64,000 bases of DNA from Archivesica marissinica. Its lineage: Eukaryota > Mollusca > Bivalvia > Venerida > Vesicomyidae. Both the position numbers and the translations under genes were made by a program. Numbering within the stretch: position 1 is the stretch's first letter; the number at the start of each line of letters is the position of its first letter. Location: NCBI GenBank assembly GCA_014843695.1, contig CM026390.1, positions 2,209,114 through 2,273,113 of the forward strand, in the 5' to 3' direction. The notes beneath the pieces are model-generated. The model saw only the letters and a list, made by a program, of their open reading frames with translations. It did no database searches and had not been told where the DNA came from. Below are positions 49,188-64,000 of the stretch, piece after piece.

Positions 49188-50011
49188 TCAAATTTTTAAA
49201 TGCAAGGATAAAATATCCACATTTTTCTTCCAGTAAATTTATATTTCCGCGTGTTACTTTTTGTAAAAGAAAATGGAAAATTCCAATTGTATTTAATTAT
49301 TACATGGGTCTGCGGCTTTGTAACATATACACGTTAAACATGTTCATATTGTCTAGCGTAACCACATACAAAACTCAAACTCTGTTTGCAATGGGCAAGA
49401 ATTGCGACCGTTTATTCGCTGTAATGTACAACACAAATGTTTTCAAATCTCTTTGACTGTACTATGTACATATAGTCATACATGAAACATAGCCTCAGCA
49501 GACCGAGATACACGGGACCAGGGTAAAAACCAGATGTTAAACATCATTAATGATATAATAATGTAAAAAACCTGTATCCAATGTACCTCAGGGATGTTTC
49601 ATATATTTTCCTAACAACATATATTGAAATGTTTGTTGATTAAAATATTTACCAAACGATAACATATTCCTACTCAGTTTTACGATATACAATAACAATA
49701 ACGAATCTGAATTCAATTCGATTTTAACATTTAAATAAATATGAAAACCCGTTCATAGATCCCATTTCCGAAACAATTTTCAAATTTGATTAGCGAAATT
49801 GCTTGCGAAACGATCTAAGCCTAGCTTAGAACTGGCGTTACAATCGCACCATATCACATAACCGAACACTCTCACAGTCACATGATCAACATTATATGCA
49901 CCAATGTTGTGTAAGTCTCGTTAAGACATACTTTGTGAGCTATACTAGCGTAACGCACAGAACTTGAAAGTGCACATGGAAGCGGTGTTTTGGTTACATT
50001 ATTGTCCTTGT
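49188..50011. other. Spacer
   Basis: Unique AT-rich sequence, with a 90-codon plus frame (49184-49456) of no recognisable family. Confidence 0.6.
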
Positions 50012-53000
50012 GCGATATACGACCAATACGATATACCACCTATACGATATACCACCTATACGATATACGACCTATACGATATACGACCTATACGATATAC
50101 GACCTATACGATATACGACCTATACTATATACAACCTATACGATATACGACCTACACGATATACGACCTATACGATATACCACCTATACGATATACGACC
50201 TATACGATATACGACCTATACGATATACCACCTATACGATATACCACCTATACGATATACCACCTATACGATATACGACCTATACGATATACCACCTATA
50301 CGATATACAACCTATACGATATACGACCTATACGATATACGACCTATACGATATACGACCTATACGATATACCACCTATACGATATACGACCTATACGAT
50401 ATACGACCTATACGATATACCACCTATACGATATACCACCTATACGATATACCACCTATACGATATACGACCTATACGATATACCACCTATACGATATAC
50501 AACCTATACGATATACGACCTATACGATATACGACCTATACGATATACGACCTATACGATATACCACCTATACGATATACGACCTATACGATATACGACC
50601 TATACGATATACCACCTATACGATATACCACCTATACGATATACCACCTATACGATATACGACCTATACGATATACCACATATACGACCTATACGATATA
50701 CCACCTATACGACCTATACGATATACCACCTATACGATATACCACCTATACGATATACCACCTATACGATATACAACCTATACGATATACCACCTATACG
50801 ATATACGACCTATACGATATACGACCTATACGATATACGACCTATACGATATACCACCTATACAATATACGACCTATACGATATACGACCTATACGATAT
50901 ACGACCTATACGATATACGACCTATACGATATACGACCTATACGATATACCACCTATACGATATACCACCTATACGATATACGACCTATACGATATACGA
51001 CCTATACGATATACAACCTATACGATATACCACCTATACGATATACGACCTATACGATATACGACCTATACGATATACAACCTATACGATATACCACATA
51101 TACGATATACGACCTATACGATATACGACCTATACGATATACCACCTATACGATATACAACCTATACGATATCCACCTATACGACCTATACGATATATGA
51201 CCTATACGATATACCACCTATACGATATACGACCTATACGATATACGAACAATACGATATACAACCTATACGATATACGACCTATACGATATACGACCTA
51301 TACGATATACGACCTATACGATATACAACCTATACGATATACCACCTATACGACCTATACGATATACCACCTATACGACCTATACGATATACGACCTATA
51401 CGATATACCACCTATACGATATACAACCTATACGATATACGACCTATACGATATACGACCTATACGACCTATACGATATACGACCTATACGATATACGAC
51501 CTATACGATATACCACCTATACGATATACCACCTATACGATATACGACCTATACGATATACGACCTATACAACCTATACGATATACGACCTATACGATAT
51601 ACCACCTATACGATATACGACCTATACGATATACCACCTATACGATATACGACCTATACGACATATACGATATACGACCTATACGATATACCACCTATAC
51701 GACCTATACGATATACGACCTATACGATATACGACCTATACGATATACCACCTATACGATATACGACCTATACGATATACGACCTATACGATATACAACC
51801 TATACGATATACCACCTATACGATATACGACCTATACGATATACGACCTATACGATATACGACCTATACGATATACGACCTATACAACCTATACGATATA
51901 CCACCTATACGATATACCACCTATACGATATACGACCTATACGATATACGACCTATGCGACCTATACGATATACGACCTATACGATATACGACCTATACG
52001 ATATACCACCTATACGATATACGACCTATACGATATACGACCTATACGATATACCACCTATACGATATACGACCTATACGATATACCACCTATACGATAT
52101 ACGACCTATACGATATACCACCTATACGATATACGACCTATACGATATACCACCTATACGATATACCACCTATACGATATACCACCTATACGATATACGA
52201 CCTATACGATATACGACCTATACTATATACGACCTATACGATATACCACCTATACGATATACCACCTATACGATATACGACCTATACGATATACCACCTA
52301 TACGATATACGACCTATACGATATACGACCTATACGATATACCACCTATACGATATACGACCTATACGATATACCACCTATACGATATACGACCTATACG
52401 ATATACGACCTATACGATATACCACCTATACGATATACCACCTATACGATATACCACCTATACGATATACGACCTATACGATATACCACCTATACGATAT
52501 ACTACCTATACGATATACGACCTATACGATATACGACCTATACGATATACGACCTATACGATATACGACCTATACGATATACGACCTATACGATATACGA
52601 CCTATACGATATACCACCTATACGATATACCACCTATACGATATACGACCTATACGATATACGACCTATACGATATACCACCTATACGATATACCACCTA
52701 TACGATATACGACCTATACGATATACGACCTATACGATATACGACCTATACGATATACCACCTATACGATATACGACCTATACGATATACGACCTATACG
52801 ATATACCACCTATACGATATACGACCTATACGATATACCACCTATACGATATACCACCTATACGATATACCACCTATACGATATACCACCTATACGATAT
52901 ACGACCTATACGATATACCACCTATACGATATACCACCTATACGATATACCACCTATACGATATACACCTATACGATATACGACCTATACGATATACCAC

Positions 53001-56000
53001 CTATACGATATACAACCTATACGATATACGACCTATACGATATACGACCTATACGATATACGACCTATACGATATACCACCTATACGATATACGACCTAT
53101 ACGATATACGACCTATACGATATACCACCTATACGATATACCACCTATACGATATACCACCTATACGATATACGACCTATACGATATACCACCTATACGA
53201 TATACAACCTATACGATATACGACCTATACGATATACGACCTATACGATATACGACCTATACGATATACCACCTATACGATATACGACCTATACGATATA
53301 CGACCTATACGATATACCACCTATACGATATACCACCTATACGATATACCACCTATACGATATACGACCTATACGATATACCACCTATACGATATACAAC
53401 CTATACGATATACGACCTATACGATATACGACCTATGCGATATACGACCTATACGACCTATACGATATACCACCTATACGACCTATACGATATACCACCT
53501 ATACGATATACGACCTATACGATATACCACCTATACGACCTATACGATATACCACCTATACGATATACGACCTATACGATAAACGACCTATACGATATAC
53601 CACCTATACGATATACCACATATACGACCTATACGATATACCACCTATACGACCTATACGATATACCACCTATACGATATACCACCTATACGATATACCA
53701 CCTATACGATATACAACCTATACGATATACCACCTATACGATATACGACCTATACGATATACGACCTATACGATATACGACCTATACGATATACCACCTA
53801 TACAATATACGACCTATACGATATACGACCTATACGATATACGACCTATACGATATACGACCTATACGATATACGACCTATACGATATACCACCTATACG
53901 ATATACCACCTATACGATATACGACCTATACGATATACGACCTATACGATATACAACCTATACGATATACCACCTATACGATATACGACCTATACGATAT
54001 ACGACCTATACGATATACAACCTATACGATATACCACATATACGATATACGACCTATACGATATACGACCTATACGATATACCACCTATACGATATACAA
54101 CCTATACGATATACCACCTATACGACCTATACGATATATGACCTATACGATATACCACCTATACGATATACGACCTATACGATATACGAACAATACGATA
54201 TACCACCTATACGATATACGACCTATACGATATACGACCTATACGATATACCACCTATACGATATACAACCTATACGATATACCACCTATACGACCTATA
54301 CGATATACCACCTATACGACCTATACGATATACCACCTATACGATATACCACCTATACGATATACAACCTATACGATATACGACCTATACGATATACGAC
54401 CTATACGACCTATACGATATACGACCTATACGATATACGACCTATACGATATACCACCTATACGATATACCACCTATACGATATACGACCTATTACGATA
54501 TACCACCTATACAACCTATACGATATACGACCTATACGATATACCACCTATACGATATACGACCTATACGATATACCACCTATACGATATACGACCTATA
54601 CGACATATACGATATACCAACTATACGATATACCACCTATACGACCTATACGATATACGACCTATACGATATACAACCTATACGATATACCACCTATACG
54701 ATATACGACCTATACGATATACGACCTATACGATATACAACCTATACGATATACCACCTATACGATATACGACCTATACGATATACCACCTATACGATAT
54801 ACGACCTATACGACATACGACCTATACAACCTATACGATATACCACCTATACGATATACCACCTATACGATATACGACCTATACGATATACCACCTATAC
54901 GATATACGACCTATACGACCTATACGATATACCACCTATACGATATACCACCTATACGACCTATACGATATACGACCTATACGATATACAACCTATACGA
55001 TATACCACCTATACGATATACGACCTATACGATATACGACCTATACGATATACAACCTATACGATATACCACCTATACGATATACGACCTATACGATATA
55101 CGACCTATACGATATACGACCTATACGATATACGACCTATACGATATACAACCTATACGACCTATACGATATACCACCTATACGATATACGACCTATACG
55201 ACATACGACCTATACAACCTATACGATATACCACCTATACGATATACCACCTATACGATATACGACCTATACGATATACGACCTATACGATATACCACCT
55301 ATACGATATACGACCTATACGATATACGACCTATACGATATACGACCTATACGATATACGACCTATACGATATACCACCTATACGATATACGACCTATAC
55401 GATATACGACCTATACGATATACGACCTATGCGACCTATACGATATACGACCTATACGATATACGACCTATACGATATACAACCTATACGATATACGACC
55501 TATACGATATACGACCAATACGATATACCACCTATACGATATACGACCTATACGATATACCACCTATACGATATACGACCTATACGATATACCACCTATA
55601 CGATATACCACCTATACGATATACCACCTATACGATATACCACCTATACGATATACCACCTATACGATATACGACCTCTACGATATACGACCTATACTAT
55701 ATACCACCTATACGATATACCACCTATACGATATACCACCTATACGATATACGACCTATACGATATACGACCTATACTATATACGACCTATACGATATAC
55801 CACCTATACGATATACCACCTATACGATATACGAACTATACGATATACCACCTATACGATATACGACCTATAGGATATACGACATATACGATATACCACC
55901 TATACGATATACCACCTATACGATATACCACCTATGCGATATACGACCTATACGATATACCACATACACGATATACTACCTATACGATATACGACCTATA

Positions 56001-57728
56001 CGATATACCACCTATACGATATACGACCTATACGATATACCACCTATACGATATACGACCTATACGATATACGACCTATACGATATACCATCTATACGAT
56101 ATACCACCTATACGATATACCACCTATACGATATACGACCTATACGATATACCACCTATACGATATACCACCTATACGATATACGACCTATACGATATAC
56201 CACCTATACGATATACGACCTATACGATATACCACCTATACGATATACGACCTATACGATATACCACCTATACGATATACCATCTATACGATATACGACC
56301 TATACGATATACCACCTATACGATATACCACCTATACGATATACCACCTATACGATATACCACCTATACGATATACGACCTATACGATATACCACCTATA
56401 CGATATACCACCTATACGATATACGACCTATACGATATACCACCTATACGATATACGACCTATACGATATACCACCTATACGATATACCACCTATACGAT
56501 ATACCACCTATACGATATACAACCTATACGATATACGACCTATACGATATACCACCTATACGATATACGACCTATACGATATACCACCTATACGATATAC
56601 CACCTATACGATATACGACCTATACGACCTATACGATATACCACCTATACGATATACCACCTATACGATATACCACCTATACGATATACCACCTATACGA
56701 TATACGACCTATACGATATACGACCTATACGATATACCACCTATACGATATACGACCTATACGATATACCACCTATACGATATACCACCTATACGATATA
56801 CGACCTATACGATATACCACCTATACGATATACGACCTATACGATATACGACCTATACGATATACCACCTATACGATATACCACCTATACGATATACCAC
56901 CTATACGATATACGACCTATACGATATAACACCTATACGATATACGACCTATACGATATACGCCCTATACGATATACGACCTATACGATATACGACCTAT
57001 ACGATATACGACCTATACGATATACCACCTATACGATATACGACCTATACGATATACGACCTATACGATATACGACCTATACGATATACCACCTATACGA
57101 TATACGACCTATACGATATACCACCTATACGATATACGACCTATACGATATACCACCTATACGATATACCACCTATACGATATATGACCTATACGATATA
57201 CCACCTATACGATATATGACCTATACGATATACGACCTATACGATATACGCCCTATACGATATACCACCTATACGATATACCACCTATGCGACCTATACG
57301 ATATACCACCTATACGATATACCACCTATACGATATACCACCTATACGATATACGACCTGTACGACCTATACGATATACGCCCTATACGATATACGACCT
57401 ATACAACCTATACGATATACCACCTATACGATATACCACCTATACGATATACGACCTATACGATATACCACCTATACGATATACCACCTATACGATATAC
57501 GACCTATACGATATACCACCTATACGATATACCACCTATACGATATACGACCTATACGATATACGACCTATACGATATACCACCTATACGATATACGACC
57601 TATACGACCTATACGATATACGACCTATACGATATACAACCTATACGATATACGACCTATACGACATACTACCTATGCGACCTATACGATATACGACATA
57701 TACGATATACAACCTCTACGATATACAA
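50012..57728. repeat. 16-bp array, 7.7 kb, with one variable base per unit
   Basis: About 480 units of cctatacgatatac[c/g/a]a. Occasional 9-bp half units (cctatacga) shift the phase. Because 16 is not a multiple of three and the unit has no stop in any phase, all three plus frames stay open for hundreds to nearly 2000 codons. Those frames are not genes. Order is visible in the variable base. A 12-unit (192-bp) block marked by cgatatacaa recurs at 50301/50493 and at 53006/53198/53390. A long block at about 50660-51170 reappears at +2940 bp. Confidence 0.97.
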
Positions 57729-58188
57729 TCGGAGATATGTTCGAACAAGCAGAGACACGATTTGTTCAGATGTCACGGCTTGCATGTAAGGAAGTGTCCG
57801 CTGTATTGTCGAGATATCCAATCGTAGAACACTAAACATCAGGCAATCTCAATGAATTACGACCAGAATACCGTTTTAATGGACTTTCGACACCGAAACA
57901 TAAAATTAATAGATGACATGACAAAGAAGATGAACAGTAAATGCCACTCCGTCTCAGACCTTTACACACACATACACTAGGTAGAGATGGTTTTCATTGC
58001 ACCAACATTAGAGTGGTTAAAACAGTTTGAACTCAGTCCTATCCGCTGGTAATAAAACTTTGCAGTTTCAAAAATTCATTTATTGAATGTTGACTTTTAC
58101 GGAACCTAATTTAAACCAATAAATAGCTAGCACGCGGTGCCGCCGCATGCAATTGACTGTAGCCTCTATTCAAGGAATATGCAAATTA
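57729..58188. other. Spacer
   Basis: Unique. The plus frame leaving the 16-bp array reads about 35 non-repeat residues (FEQAETRFVQMSRLACKEV) to a stop at 57835, with no family recognised. Confidence 0.55.
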
Positions 58189-58580
58189 GTTACGTCTCTG
58201 TTTGACATGCCATCGATCGTTTGACGTGTTCTACATGAAGGGTCAGACATGTCATCGATCGTTTGACGTGTTCCACATGAAGGGTATGACATGACATCGA
58301 TCGTTTGACGTGTTCTACATGAAGGGTATGACATGTCATTAATCGTTTGACGTGTTCCACATGAAGGGTCAGACATGGCATCGATCGTTTGACGTGTTCC
58401 ACATGAAGGGTCAGACATGGCATCGATCGTTTGACGTGTTCCACATGAAGGGTCAGACATGGCATCGATCGTTTGACGTGTTCCACATGAAGGGTCAGAC
58501 ATGGCATCGATCGTTTGATGTGTTCTACATGAAGGGTCTGACATGGCATCAGCCGTTTGACGTGTTCCACATGAAGGGTA
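58189..58580. repeat. 42-bp minisatellite array cut by a gap
   Basis: Nine units of 42 bp (acatggcatcgatcgtttga, cgtgttccacatgaaggg) running into the second N gap. Frames are open on both strands because 42 is a multiple of three. Confidence 0.95.
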
Positions 58581-59580
58581 NNNNNNNNNNNNNNNNNNNN
58601 NNNNNNNNNNNNNNNNNNNNNNNNNNNNNNNNNNNNNNNNNNNNNNNNNNNNNNNNNNNNNNNNNNNNNNNNNNNNNNNNNNNNNNNNNNNNNNNNNNNN
58701 NNNNNNNNNNNNNNNNNNNNNNNNNNNNNNNNNNNNNNNNNNNNNNNNNNNNNNNNNNNNNNNNNNNNNNNNNNNNNNNNNNNNNNNNNNNNNNNNNNNN
58801 NNNNNNNNNNNNNNNNNNNNNNNNNNNNNNNNNNNNNNNNNNNNNNNNNNNNNNNNNNNNNNNNNNNNNNNNNNNNNNNNNNNNNNNNNNNNNNNNNNNN
58901 NNNNNNNNNNNNNNNNNNNNNNNNNNNNNNNNNNNNNNNNNNNNNNNNNNNNNNNNNNNNNNNNNNNNNNNNNNNNNNNNNNNNNNNNNNNNNNNNNNNN
59001 NNNNNNNNNNNNNNNNNNNNNNNNNNNNNNNNNNNNNNNNNNNNNNNNNNNNNNNNNNNNNNNNNNNNNNNNNNNNNNNNNNNNNNNNNNNNNNNNNNNN
59101 NNNNNNNNNNNNNNNNNNNNNNNNNNNNNNNNNNNNNNNNNNNNNNNNNNNNNNNNNNNNNNNNNNNNNNNNNNNNNNNNNNNNNNNNNNNNNNNNNNNN
59201 NNNNNNNNNNNNNNNNNNNNNNNNNNNNNNNNNNNNNNNNNNNNNNNNNNNNNNNNNNNNNNNNNNNNNNNNNNNNNNNNNNNNNNNNNNNNNNNNNNNN
59301 NNNNNNNNNNNNNNNNNNNNNNNNNNNNNNNNNNNNNNNNNNNNNNNNNNNNNNNNNNNNNNNNNNNNNNNNNNNNNNNNNNNNNNNNNNNNNNNNNNNN
59401 NNNNNNNNNNNNNNNNNNNNNNNNNNNNNNNNNNNNNNNNNNNNNNNNNNNNNNNNNNNNNNNNNNNNNNNNNNNNNNNNNNNNNNNNNNNNNNNNNNNN
59501 NNNNNNNNNNNNNNNNNNNNNNNNNNNNNNNNNNNNNNNNNNNNNNNNNNNNNNNNNNNNNNNNNNNNNNNNNNNNNNNN
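58581..59580. other. Assembly gap, exactly 1000 N
   Basis: Placeholder-length gap with different arrays on either side. Confidence 0.99.
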
Positions 59581-62500
59581 TAGACCGCTCACCACAGGTG
59601 GAATAACTAGACAAATCCCGTGGTTAGACCGCTCACCACAGCTGGAATCACTAGACAAATCACGTGGTTAGACCGCTCACCACAGGTGGAATAACTAGAC
59701 AAATCCCGAGGTTAGAAGCTCATAATCCTGTGGTTAGACAGCTCACCACAGCTGGAATAACTAGACAAATCCTGTGGTTAGATAGCTCATCACAGCTGGA
59801 ATAACTAGACAAATCCCGTGGTTAGACAGCTCATCACAGCTGGAATAACTAGACGAATCCCGTGGTTAGAAAGATCATCACAGCTGGAATAACTAGACAA
59901 ATCCCGTGGTCAGACAGCTCACCACAGCTGGAATAACTAGACAAATCCCATGGTTAGGCCATTCATAATCCTGTGGTTAGACCGCTCACCACAGCTGGAA
60001 TAACTAGACAAATCCCGTGGTTAGACCGCTCACCACAGCTGGAATAACTAGACAAATCATGTGGTTAGACTGCTTACCACAGCTGGAATCACTAGACAAA
60101 TCACGTTGTTAGAAAGCTCATCACAGCTGGAATAATTAGACAAATCCTGTGGTTAGACCGCTCACCACAGGTGGAATCACTAGACAAATCCTGTGGTTAG
60201 ACTGCTCATCACAACTGGAATAACTAGACAAATCCCGTGGTTAGACAGCTCACCACAGGTGGAATAACTAGACAAATCACGTGGTTAGACCGCTCACCAC
60301 AGGTGGAATAACTAGACAAATCACGTGGTTAGACCGCTCACCACAGCTGGAATAACTAGACAAATCCCGTGGTTAGACCGCTCACCACAGCTGGAATAAC
60401 TAGACAAATCATGTGGTTAGACTGCTTACCACAGATGGAATCACTAGACAAATCACGTTGTTAGAAAGCTCATCACAGCTGGAATAATTAGACAAATCCT
60501 GTGGTTAGACCGCTCACCACAGGTGGAATCACTAGACAAATCCTGTGGTTAGACCGCTCATCACAACTGGAATAACTAGACAAATCCCGTGGTTAGACAG
60601 CTCACCACAGGTGGAATAACTAGACAAATCACGTGGTTAGACCGCTCACCACAGGTGGAATAACTAGACAAATCACGTGGTTAGACCGCTCACCACAGGT
60701 GGAATAACTAGACAAATCCCGTGGTTAGACCGCTCACCACAGGTGGAATCACTAGACAAATCCCGTGGTTAGACCGCTCACCACAGGTGGAATAACTAGA
60801 CAAATCACGTGGTTAGACCGCTCACCACAGGTGGAATCACTAGACAAATCACGTGGTTAGACCACCTACCACAGGTGGAATAACTAGACAAATCACGTGG
60901 TTAGACCGCTCACCACAGGTGGAATAACTAGACAAATCCCGAGGTTAGACGCTCATAATTCTGTGGTTAGACAGCTCACACAGCTGGAATAACTAGACAA
61001 AATCCCGTGGTTAGACAGTTCACCACAGCTGGAATAACTAGACAAATCCCGTGGTCAGACATTCAACCACAGCTGGAATAACTAGACAAATCCCATGGTT
61101 AGACCATTCATAATCCTGTGGTTAGACCGCTCACCACAGCTGGAATAACTAGACAAATCCCGTGGTTAGACCACTCATCACAGCTGGAATAACTAGACAA
61201 ATCCCGTGGTTAGACAGCTCACCACAAGTGGAATAACTAGACAAATCCCGTGGTTAGACCGCTCACCACAGGTGGAATAACTAGACAAATCACGTGGTTA
61301 GACCACCTACCACAGGTGGAATAACTAGACAAATCATGTGGTTAGACTGCTCACCACAGGTGGAATAACTAGACAAATCCCGAGGTTAGACGCTCATAAT
61401 TCTGTGGTTAGACAGCTCACCACAGCTGGAATAACTAGACAAATCCCGTGGTTAGACAGTTCACCACAGCTGGAATAACTAGACAAATCCTGTGGTTAGA
61501 CCGCTCAACACAGCTGGAATAACTAGACGAATCCCGTGGTTAGACCGCTCACCACAGGTGGAATAACTAGACAAATCCTGTGGTTAGACCGCTCATCACA
61601 GCTGGAATAACTAGACAAATCCCGTGGTTAGACCGCTCACCACAGCTGGAATAACTAGACAAATCCCGAGGTTAGACAATCATAATCCTGTGGTTAGACA
61701 GCTCACCATAGCTGGAATAACTAGACAAATCCCGTGGTTAGACAGCTTACCACAGCTGGAATAACTAGACAAATCACGTGGTTAGACAGCTCACCACAGC
61801 TGGAATAACTAGACAAATCACGTGGTTAGACCGCTCACCACAGCTGGAATAACTAGACAAATCCCGTGGTTAGACAGCTCACCACAGCTGGAATAACTAG
61901 ACAAATTCCGTGGTTAGACAGCTCACCACAACTGGAATAACTAGACAAATCCTGTGGTTAGACCGCTCACCACAGCTGGAATAACTAGACAAATCACGTG
62001 GTTAGACGGCTCACCACAGGTGGAATAACTAGACAAATCCCGTGGTTAGACCGCTCACCACAGCTGGAATCACTAGACAAATCACGTGGTTAGACCGCTC
62101 ACCACAGCTGGAATAACTAGAGAAATCACGTGGTTAGACCGTTCACCATAGGTGGAATAACTAGACAAATCCCGTGGTTAGACCGCTCACCACAGCTGGA
62201 ATAACTAGACAAATCACGTGGTTAGACCGCTCACCACAGGTGGAATAACTAGACAAATCCCGTGGTTAGACCGCTCACCACAGCTGGAATCACTAGACAA
62301 ATCACGTGGTTAGACCGCTCACCACAGGTGGAATAACTAGACAAATCACGTGGTTAGACCACTCACCACAGGTGGAATAACTAGACAAATCACGTGGTTA
62401 GACCGCTCACCACAGCTGGAATCACTAGACAAACCACGTAATTAGACCGCTCACCATAGGTGGAATAACTAGACAAATCCCGAGGTTAGACGCTCATAAT

Positions 62501-64000
62501 CCTGTGGTTAGACAGCTCACCACAGCTGGAAAACTAGACAAATCCTGTGGTTAGACAGCTCATCACAGCTGGAATAACTAGACAAATCCCGTGGTTAGAC
62601 AGCTCATCACAGCTGGAATAACTAGACGAATCCCGTGGTTAGACCGCTCATCACAGGTGGAATAACTAGACAAATCCCGTGGTTAGACCGCTCACCACAG
62701 CTGGAATCACTAGACAAATCACGAGGTTAGACCGCTCACCACAGGTGGAATAACTAGACAAATCACGTGGTTAGACAGCTCACCATAGGTGGAATAACTA
62801 GACAAATCCCGAGGTTAGACACTCATAATCCTGTGGTTAGACAGCTCACCACAGCTGGAATAACTAGACAAATCCTGTGGTTAGACAGCTCATCACAGCT
62901 GGAATAACTAGACAAATCCTGTGGTTAGACAGCTCATCACACCTGGAATAACTAGACGAATCCCGTGGTTAGAAAGCTCATCACAGCTGGAATAACTAGA
63001 CAAATCCTGTGGTTAGACCGCTCATCACAGCTGGAATAACTAGACAAATCCCGTGGTTAGACAGCTCACCACAGCTGGAATAACTAGACAAATCCCGTGG
63101 TTATACCATTCATAATCCTGTGGTTAGACCGCTCACCACAGCTGGAATAACTAGACAAATCCCGTGGTTAGACCGCTCACCACAGCTGGAATCACTAGAC
63201 AAATCACGTGGTTAGACCGCTCACCACAGCTGGAATAACTAGACAAATCACGTGGTTAGACCGCTCACCATAGGTGGAATAACTAGACAAATCCCGTGGT
63301 TAGACCGCTCACCACAGCTGGAATAACTAGACAAATCACGTGGTTAGACCGCTCACCACAGCTGGAATAACTAGACAAATCCCGTGGTTAGACCGCTCAC
63401 CACAGCTGGAATCACTAGACAAATCACGTGGTTAGACCGCTCACCACAGGTGGAATAACTAGACAAATCCAGAGGTTAGAAGCTCATAATCCTGTGGTTA
63501 GACAGCTCACCACAGCTGGAATAACTAGACAAATCCTGTGGTTAGATAGCTCATCACAGCTGGAATAACTAGACAAATCCCGTGGTTAGACAGCTCATCA
63601 CAGCTGGAATAACTAGACGAATCCCGTGGTTAGAAAGCTCATCACAGCTGGAATAACTAGACAAATCCTGTGGTTAGACCGCTCATCACAGCTGGAATAA
63701 CTAGACAAATCCCGTGGTCAGACAGCTCACCACAGCTGGAATAACTAGACAAATCCCATGGTTAGACCATTCATAATCCTGTGGTTAGACCGCTCACCAC
63801 AGCTGGAATAACTAGACAAATCCCGTGGTTAGACCGCTCACCACAGCTGGAATAACTAGACAAATCATGTGGTTAGACTGCTTACTACAGCTGGAATCAC
63901 TAGACAAATCACGTTGTTAGAAAGCTCATCACAGCTGGAATAATTAGACAAATCCTGTGGTTAGACCGCTCACCACAGGTGGAATCACTAGACAAATCCT
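59581..64000. repeat. 44-bp satellite array continuing past the window
   Basis: About 100 units of 44 bp (gtggttagaccgctcaccac, agctggaataactagacaaa, tccc). Shorter units containing ctcataatcctgtgg or ttcataatcctgtgg recur at about 59715, 59965, 60950, 61100, 61390, 61678, 62490, 62820, 63110, 63480 and 63765, and mark a higher-order pattern. Blocks are copied at +352 bp (60061 to 60413, eight units) and about +3764 bp (59711 to 63475). Both ends are undefined. Confidence 0.96.

Noticed and set aside
48469..49236. 255-codon MYSYAGHLAS repeat protein as a gene
   Set aside because: Nearly perfect DNA repeats, with the few changes being amino-acid-altering. No other gene evidence; kept only as a low-interest note.
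50012..57728. Open frames of up to about 1970 codons
   Set aside because: All three plus frames are open at once and read the same repeat; the unit simply has no stop codon. No unique domain, start context or splice structure.
58190..59671. Open frames across the second N run
   Set aside because: Same reason; the known parts are 42-bp or 44-bp repeat units.

Overview
This window looks like repeat-dominated intergenic DNA from an animal, most plausibly a mollusc such as a bivalve. The grounds are tRNA-derived SINEs with target-site duplications, decayed reverse transcriptases of the jockey/CR1-like kind common in molluscs and lancelets, and AT-rich spacers. There are no dense co-directional genes of bacterial type. 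The taxon call is inference; family-level recognition of the LINE and SINE remains is firmer. I found no intact protein-coding host gene. Two runs of exactly 1000 N (36578-37577 and 58581-59580) are scaffold gaps, and both interrupt tandem arrays.

The main content is tandem repeats: about 21 arrays with mostly unrelated units, together roughly 70% of the sequenced bases by my boundaries. In order they are 25 bp (1-11500), 29/68 bp (12549-16443), 34 bp (17123-17643), ATCT (19291-21482), 50 bp (21729-22555), 40 bp (23170-24729), 34 bp (25242-26124), 20 bp (26641-27290), 45 bp (27309-30268), 48 bp (30399-30923), 24 bp (33773-34160), 62 bp (34409-34768), 20 bp (35107-35940), 37 bp (36197-36577), about 10 bp AT-rich (37578-39222), 38 bp (42650-42885), 43/32/48 bp modular (46532-48444), 36 bp (48497-49187), 16 bp (50012-57728), 42 bp (58189-58580) and 44 bp (59581 to the window end). 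Very long open frames run through several of them, but these are by-products of stop-free units and not genes.

Between and inside the arrays lie retroelement remains. There are three tRNA-derived SINE families, called A, B and C here. A minus-strand LINE reverse transcriptase wreck lies at 17780-19139, with further LINE fragments at 32170-32485 and 42930-43340. A retroelement 3' end at 19141-19290 runs into the ATCT array. A roughly 0.9-kb element at 41252-42139 has inverted arms of nearly 300 bp.

The most interesting pattern is that several arrays were seeded from retroelement parts. The 4-kb 29/68-bp array sits inside one SINE A copy bounded by a perfect 13-bp target-site duplication. The 34-bp array at 25242 is an amplified SINE B 3' tail. 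The 20-bp array at 35107 is an amplified SINE C head carrying the Pol III A box. The ATCT array is an overgrown retroelement tail. Array birth from SINE and LINE termini is therefore the most coherent 'system' visible here.
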